Assembly (NCBI GenBank): GCA_964617565.1 | Contig: CAZTYH010000093.1 | Coordinates: 1-7,647, forward strand | Direction of reading: 5' to 3' | DNA: 7,647 nucleotides | Origin: JAKJGV01 sp964617565 | Lineage (GTDB): Bacteria > Verrucomicrobiota > Kiritimatiellia > CAIQIC01 > JAGNIJ01 | Shown here: piece by piece, positions 5,049 to 7,647 of the stretch | How positions within the stretch are numbered: position 1 is the stretch's first letter | Layout of the letters: every line of letters starts with the position of its first letter | Notes under the pieces: model-generated | Databases searched by the model: none | What the model was told of the DNA's origin: nothing | What the model saw: the letters and a program-made list of their open reading frames with translations, nothing else | Program-made: the position numbers and the translations under genes

Positions 5049-7625
5049 ATGAATCCACGCGTAGCGATCAAGCAGGGCGTCCTGCATGTTGACGGCAACC
5101 CCACCTTTGTGTGGTCAGCCGATTATCCCTATTACCGCGACCAGCGAAGCGACTGGCCCGGCCAGCTCGATAATCTGAAAAAGATGAACGTCAACGTCGT
5201 GACATTCTATATCCCCTGGCGGCATCACGCTCCGACAGACCCCTTGCGCGCCGGCGGAAAATACGATTTTCGCGGCGAGTTGCATGATCGAACCGATGTG
5301 CTTGAATTCATCCGCCTGATTCGCGAACGCGGAATGTTCTGCATCGCCAAACCCGGTCCGTACATTCACGCGGAAACGCGATTCGGCTCACTGCCCGATT
5401 ATGTGCTGCCTAACAACAATCCAAAAATCGCGCTGCGCGTGGACATGCAGGGCGATGCATCACCCGCCTGCTGGGGCTTCCCCAATCCGCCCGCCCCCAT
5501 GGACTCCGTCTATCTCGACTACGTGCGCGATTGGTTTGAGCACGTCGCCCGCGAAGTAATCGCGCCCAATGAATATCCCAACGGTCCGATCCTCGCCGTC
5601 CAGGTGCTGAACGAAGGTATTTATTCCGACGGCGGATATGGCGTGGACAAAATTCATTTTGACGCACCTGCCATCGAGCACTATCGCGCGTTTCTCTCCA
5701 CCCGTTACAACAGCATCGAGAACTATAACCGCTGTTGCCACGCCTCGTTTTCATCCTTCGCCGATGTTCCTCCTCCGCGACAATGGGCGCCACGCGAGAA
5801 AGCCGGCGAATTGCTCCCCTGGCTCGACTGGGCCGAATTCGGGCAGCACTTCTACCGCGTGATCGCCGACACCTACATCGCATTCCTGCGCAATGCGGGG
5901 ATTACCCTGCCCATGGTGATGAACATCAATCCTCCGCCAAGTCCCCGTGGCGCAGCCGTGGAAACGGTTATGGGCCGCTACACTCCGCCATTCCTATCTC
6001 CCGTTATCTCTTATGGTTATACAAACTGGTGCGGGGTCGTTTCGCACAACGAAGACGCATGGCTGAAGTATAAAATCGTCGGCAAATCCGCGCGCGGAAT
6101 CAACATGGAAGAGAACTGGGGATTCGATTCCTACGACCCGCCCTATTACTGGTCCGTCCAGCCATCTTTTTTCCAGTCCATGGCCTACATGCTATGGGGC
6201 GCAACCGGGTTGAACATTTATCTCGGCGTGTCATGCGATTGCTGGACTGATTACCTGGCCGTGGATGCAGGCGGGGTGTACATGCACAATCATCCGATCG
6301 CGGAGGACGGCTCCTATCGCGATTCGTTCTGGACCTGCCACCAGATGGGCGCCCTGATGAAGCGCGTTGGAAATGATCTCGTGCGCGACGACCTGCCGGC
6401 GCCGGTCGCGTGGGGCTTGTATTCACCCTACGCGCACGCCGCCAGTTGGGACAGCGCGCCGCAGGATTGGACACGCGTCGGATTTCCGGGCCGGCCCCAC
6501 GCGGCATGGTGCGGATGGGACTCCTTCATGGCGCTCTGCGACCGCAACAAAACCCAGAACGCGGTTTGTTACCCGCGCGAGGAAAGCGTGGATCAACTGC
6601 TTCGGCACCGTGTCCTTTTCATGGAAGGCAACGGATGGATGGACGCGGCCACGCAGAAGCGCCTTGTCGAATATGTCGAAAAAGGCGGGGTGCTTGTTTT
6701 GAACTCATGCGTTCCGACATTGGACGAATTTTTCCACCCCTGCACGATTCTCCGCGACAAACTCTTTCCTTTTTCCATCAAGCAGAATCCGGACGACGCA
6801 GCGTTCGAGTATTCGTTTGCCGACGGCATGTTCAACGGCACGGGAAGGGGGTTGTTCTGTGAACTGTCCGATTTCCCGTCCGGCGTTTTGCCCCTCCTGA
6901 AGGTGAAGCGGCATGAAGAGGCTTCGGCTTGCGGCGCTATCAAGGTCGCCGGCGCCGGCAAAGCCGTATTTATCGGCTTTTCCCCCTGGCAGACCGAATG
7001 CGGAGAATGGGGCAGCGTTGGACTGATAGAACACATCGCCCGGCGGTACGCCGGTGTTTCAACGACCGCCACGGTCGTGCCGGACCCGATAGACCCACCT
7101 GTTGAAGTCGCAGAGTTTTCCTGTGCGGGAAAAGACCGCCGCTATTTCTACCTGCTTACCCGCAAGGACAAACCGGCCTCGTATGAAATCCGCATTTCGG
7201 ATGCCGACCGATTTTCCATCCAACTCCCATCCTTCAGCGGGGCTTTTGTCGGGTTGAACGCAGGCCGAATTGTTGCCGCGCTGATCAAGGGCTACAACGA
7301 TCTGGACAAGAGCGCCGCGCAACCGCGACTCGCTTTCAAGGACAAGATGCTTGCGGCTTCCGATCCATGCGACCTGTATTTCTGTCGCATGGACGATGGA
7401 TCCAGCGAAGCATCCGTCACCAACGTACAGAATCCGGAGCGCAAAACGATTCTGACCTTGCCGCTTCCTTCTGGAAGCGTGAAACGCATCGTCCGCGTGA
7501 TGAGCGACGGAAAGGAAGAGCCGGTTGTCCACGAGGAGCGCGACGGAAGCGTCGCCTTCATTGCTGAGGATATGCGCGCCGGGGCGAATGGATGTTGGAG
7601 TCCGTGCTACCGGATTTATGCATAG
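5049..7625 (+). CDS. Clan GH-A glycoside hydrolase, GH35-like (putative beta-galactosidase)
   Basis: An 858-residue enzyme predicted to cleave beta-galactosides or related beta-glycosides. The first ~430 residues look like a TIM barrel of GH35 type: an opening VDGNPTFVWSADYPYYR, a central NVVTFYIPWRHHAP, and KPGPYIHAE at 101-109 followed by FGSLPDYVL, close to the GH35 GPYICAEWDFGGLPAWL pattern. The likely acid/base is E189 in QVLNEG; the nucleophile is probably E354 or E355 in NMEENWG. The middle part (about 440-670) resembles the flavodoxin/glutamine-amidotransferase-like domain of GH42 and some long GH35 enzymes, with EYVEKGGVLVLN at 541-552 and PTLDEFFHPC at 556-565. The rest is probably beta-sandwich. 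No signal peptide is visible, so the enzyme is likely cytoplasmic and would act on imported oligosaccharides. The start is set by AAAGGA six bases upstream. Neither transporter nor regulator is in view, and true substrate and family assignment are uncertain. Confidence 0.8.
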   Translation: MNPRVAIKQGVLHVDGNPTFVWSADYPYYRDQRSDWPGQLDNLKKMNVNVVTFYIPWRHHAPTDPLRAGGKYDFRGELHDRTDVLEFIRLIRERGMFCIAKPGPYIHAETRFGSLPDYVLPNNNPKIALRVDMQGDASPACWGFPNPPAPMDSVYLDYVRDWFEHVAREVIAPNEYPNGPILAVQVLNEGIYSDGGYGVDKIHFDAPAIEHYRAFLSTRYNSIENYNRCCHASFSSFADVPPPRQWAPREKAGELLPWLDWAEFGQHFYRVIADTYIAFLRNAGITLPMVMNINPPPSPRGAAVETVMGRYTPPFLSPVISYGYTNWCGVVSHNEDAWLKYKIVGKSARGINMEENWGFDSYDPPYYWSVQPSFFQSMAYMLWGATGLNIYLGVSCDCWTDYLAVDAGGVYMHNHPIAEDGSYRDSFWTCHQMGALMKRVGNDLVRDDLPAPVAWGLYSPYAHAASWDSAPQDWTRVGFPGRPHAAWCGWDSFMALCDRNKTQNAVCYPREESVDQLLRHRVLFMEGNGWMDAATQKRLVEYVEKGGVLVLNSCVPTLDEFFHPCTILRDKLFPFSIKQNPDDAAFEYSFADGMFNGTGRGLFCELSDFPSGVLPLLKVKRHEEASACGAIKVAGAGKAVFIGFSPWQTECGEWGSVGLIEHIARRYAGVSTTATVVPDPIDPPVEVAEFSCAGKDRRYFYLLTRKDKPASYEIRISDADRFSIQLPSFSGAFVGLNAGRIVAALIKGYNDLDKSAAQPRLAFKDKMLAASDPCDLYFCRMDDGSSEASVTNVQNPERKTILTLPLPSGSVKRIVRVMSDGKEEPVVHEERDGSVAFIAEDMRAGANGCWSPCYRIYA

Positions 7626-7647
7626 CGCCCGGCCCCTGTAGCCGCCG

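Overview
The window is about 58% GC by eye (not computed) and holds five complete protein genes, all on the + strand, with short gaps. In order they are the two subunits of a split glycine decarboxylase (gcvPA, gcvPB), a predicted lipoprotein metalloprotease of family M48, the radical-SAM protein HydE of [FeFe]-hydrogenase maturation, and a large clan GH-A glycoside hydrolase resembling GH35 beta-galactosidases. I see no tRNA, rRNA, CRISPR array, insertion sequence, phage gene or minus-strand gene.

Layout. Positions 1-53 are a short leader with a good Shine-Dalgarno before gcvPA (54-1394). A 48-base gap made of degenerate ATGGGG units separates it from gcvPB (1443-2897). The M48 gene (2933-3838) follows after 35 bases. 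The 73-base gap after it contains a GC-rich inverted repeat, and hydE runs 3912-4946. The 102-base gap 4947-5048 is the only clearly AT-rich stretch and probably carries the promoter of the glycoside hydrolase gene (5049-7625). Only 22 bases remain after that stop, with nothing recognisable in them. Spacing suggests that gcvPA-gcvPB, and perhaps the M48 gene and hydE, share a transcript, while the glycoside hydrolase is likely a separate unit.

Organism. The two-gene form of the glycine cleavage P-protein, a HydE with both sets of cluster cysteines, and a GH35-like enzyme suggest an anaerobic or facultative, saccharolytic, possibly hydrogen-metabolising bacterium. A member of the PVC group (Kiritimatiellota, Lentisphaerota or Verrucomicrobiota) or another uncultured anaerobic lineage would fit. 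This is inference from gene content; no marker gene is present.

How the genes may work together. GcvPA/GcvPB decarboxylate glycine and load an aminomethyl group on the lipoyl arm of the H-protein. HydE acts on an iron precursor of the [FeFe]-hydrogenase H-cluster. In vitro maturation work has implicated the aminomethyl-loaded H-protein as a source for the dithiomethylamine bridge of that cluster, so the proximity of gcvPAB and hydE is the most interesting aspect of the window, though it may be coincidence. The second point of interest is the glycoside hydrolase, which has a GH35-like N-terminus but widely spaced candidate catalytic glutamates and a GH42-like middle domain. I found no clear sign of a wholly new system.
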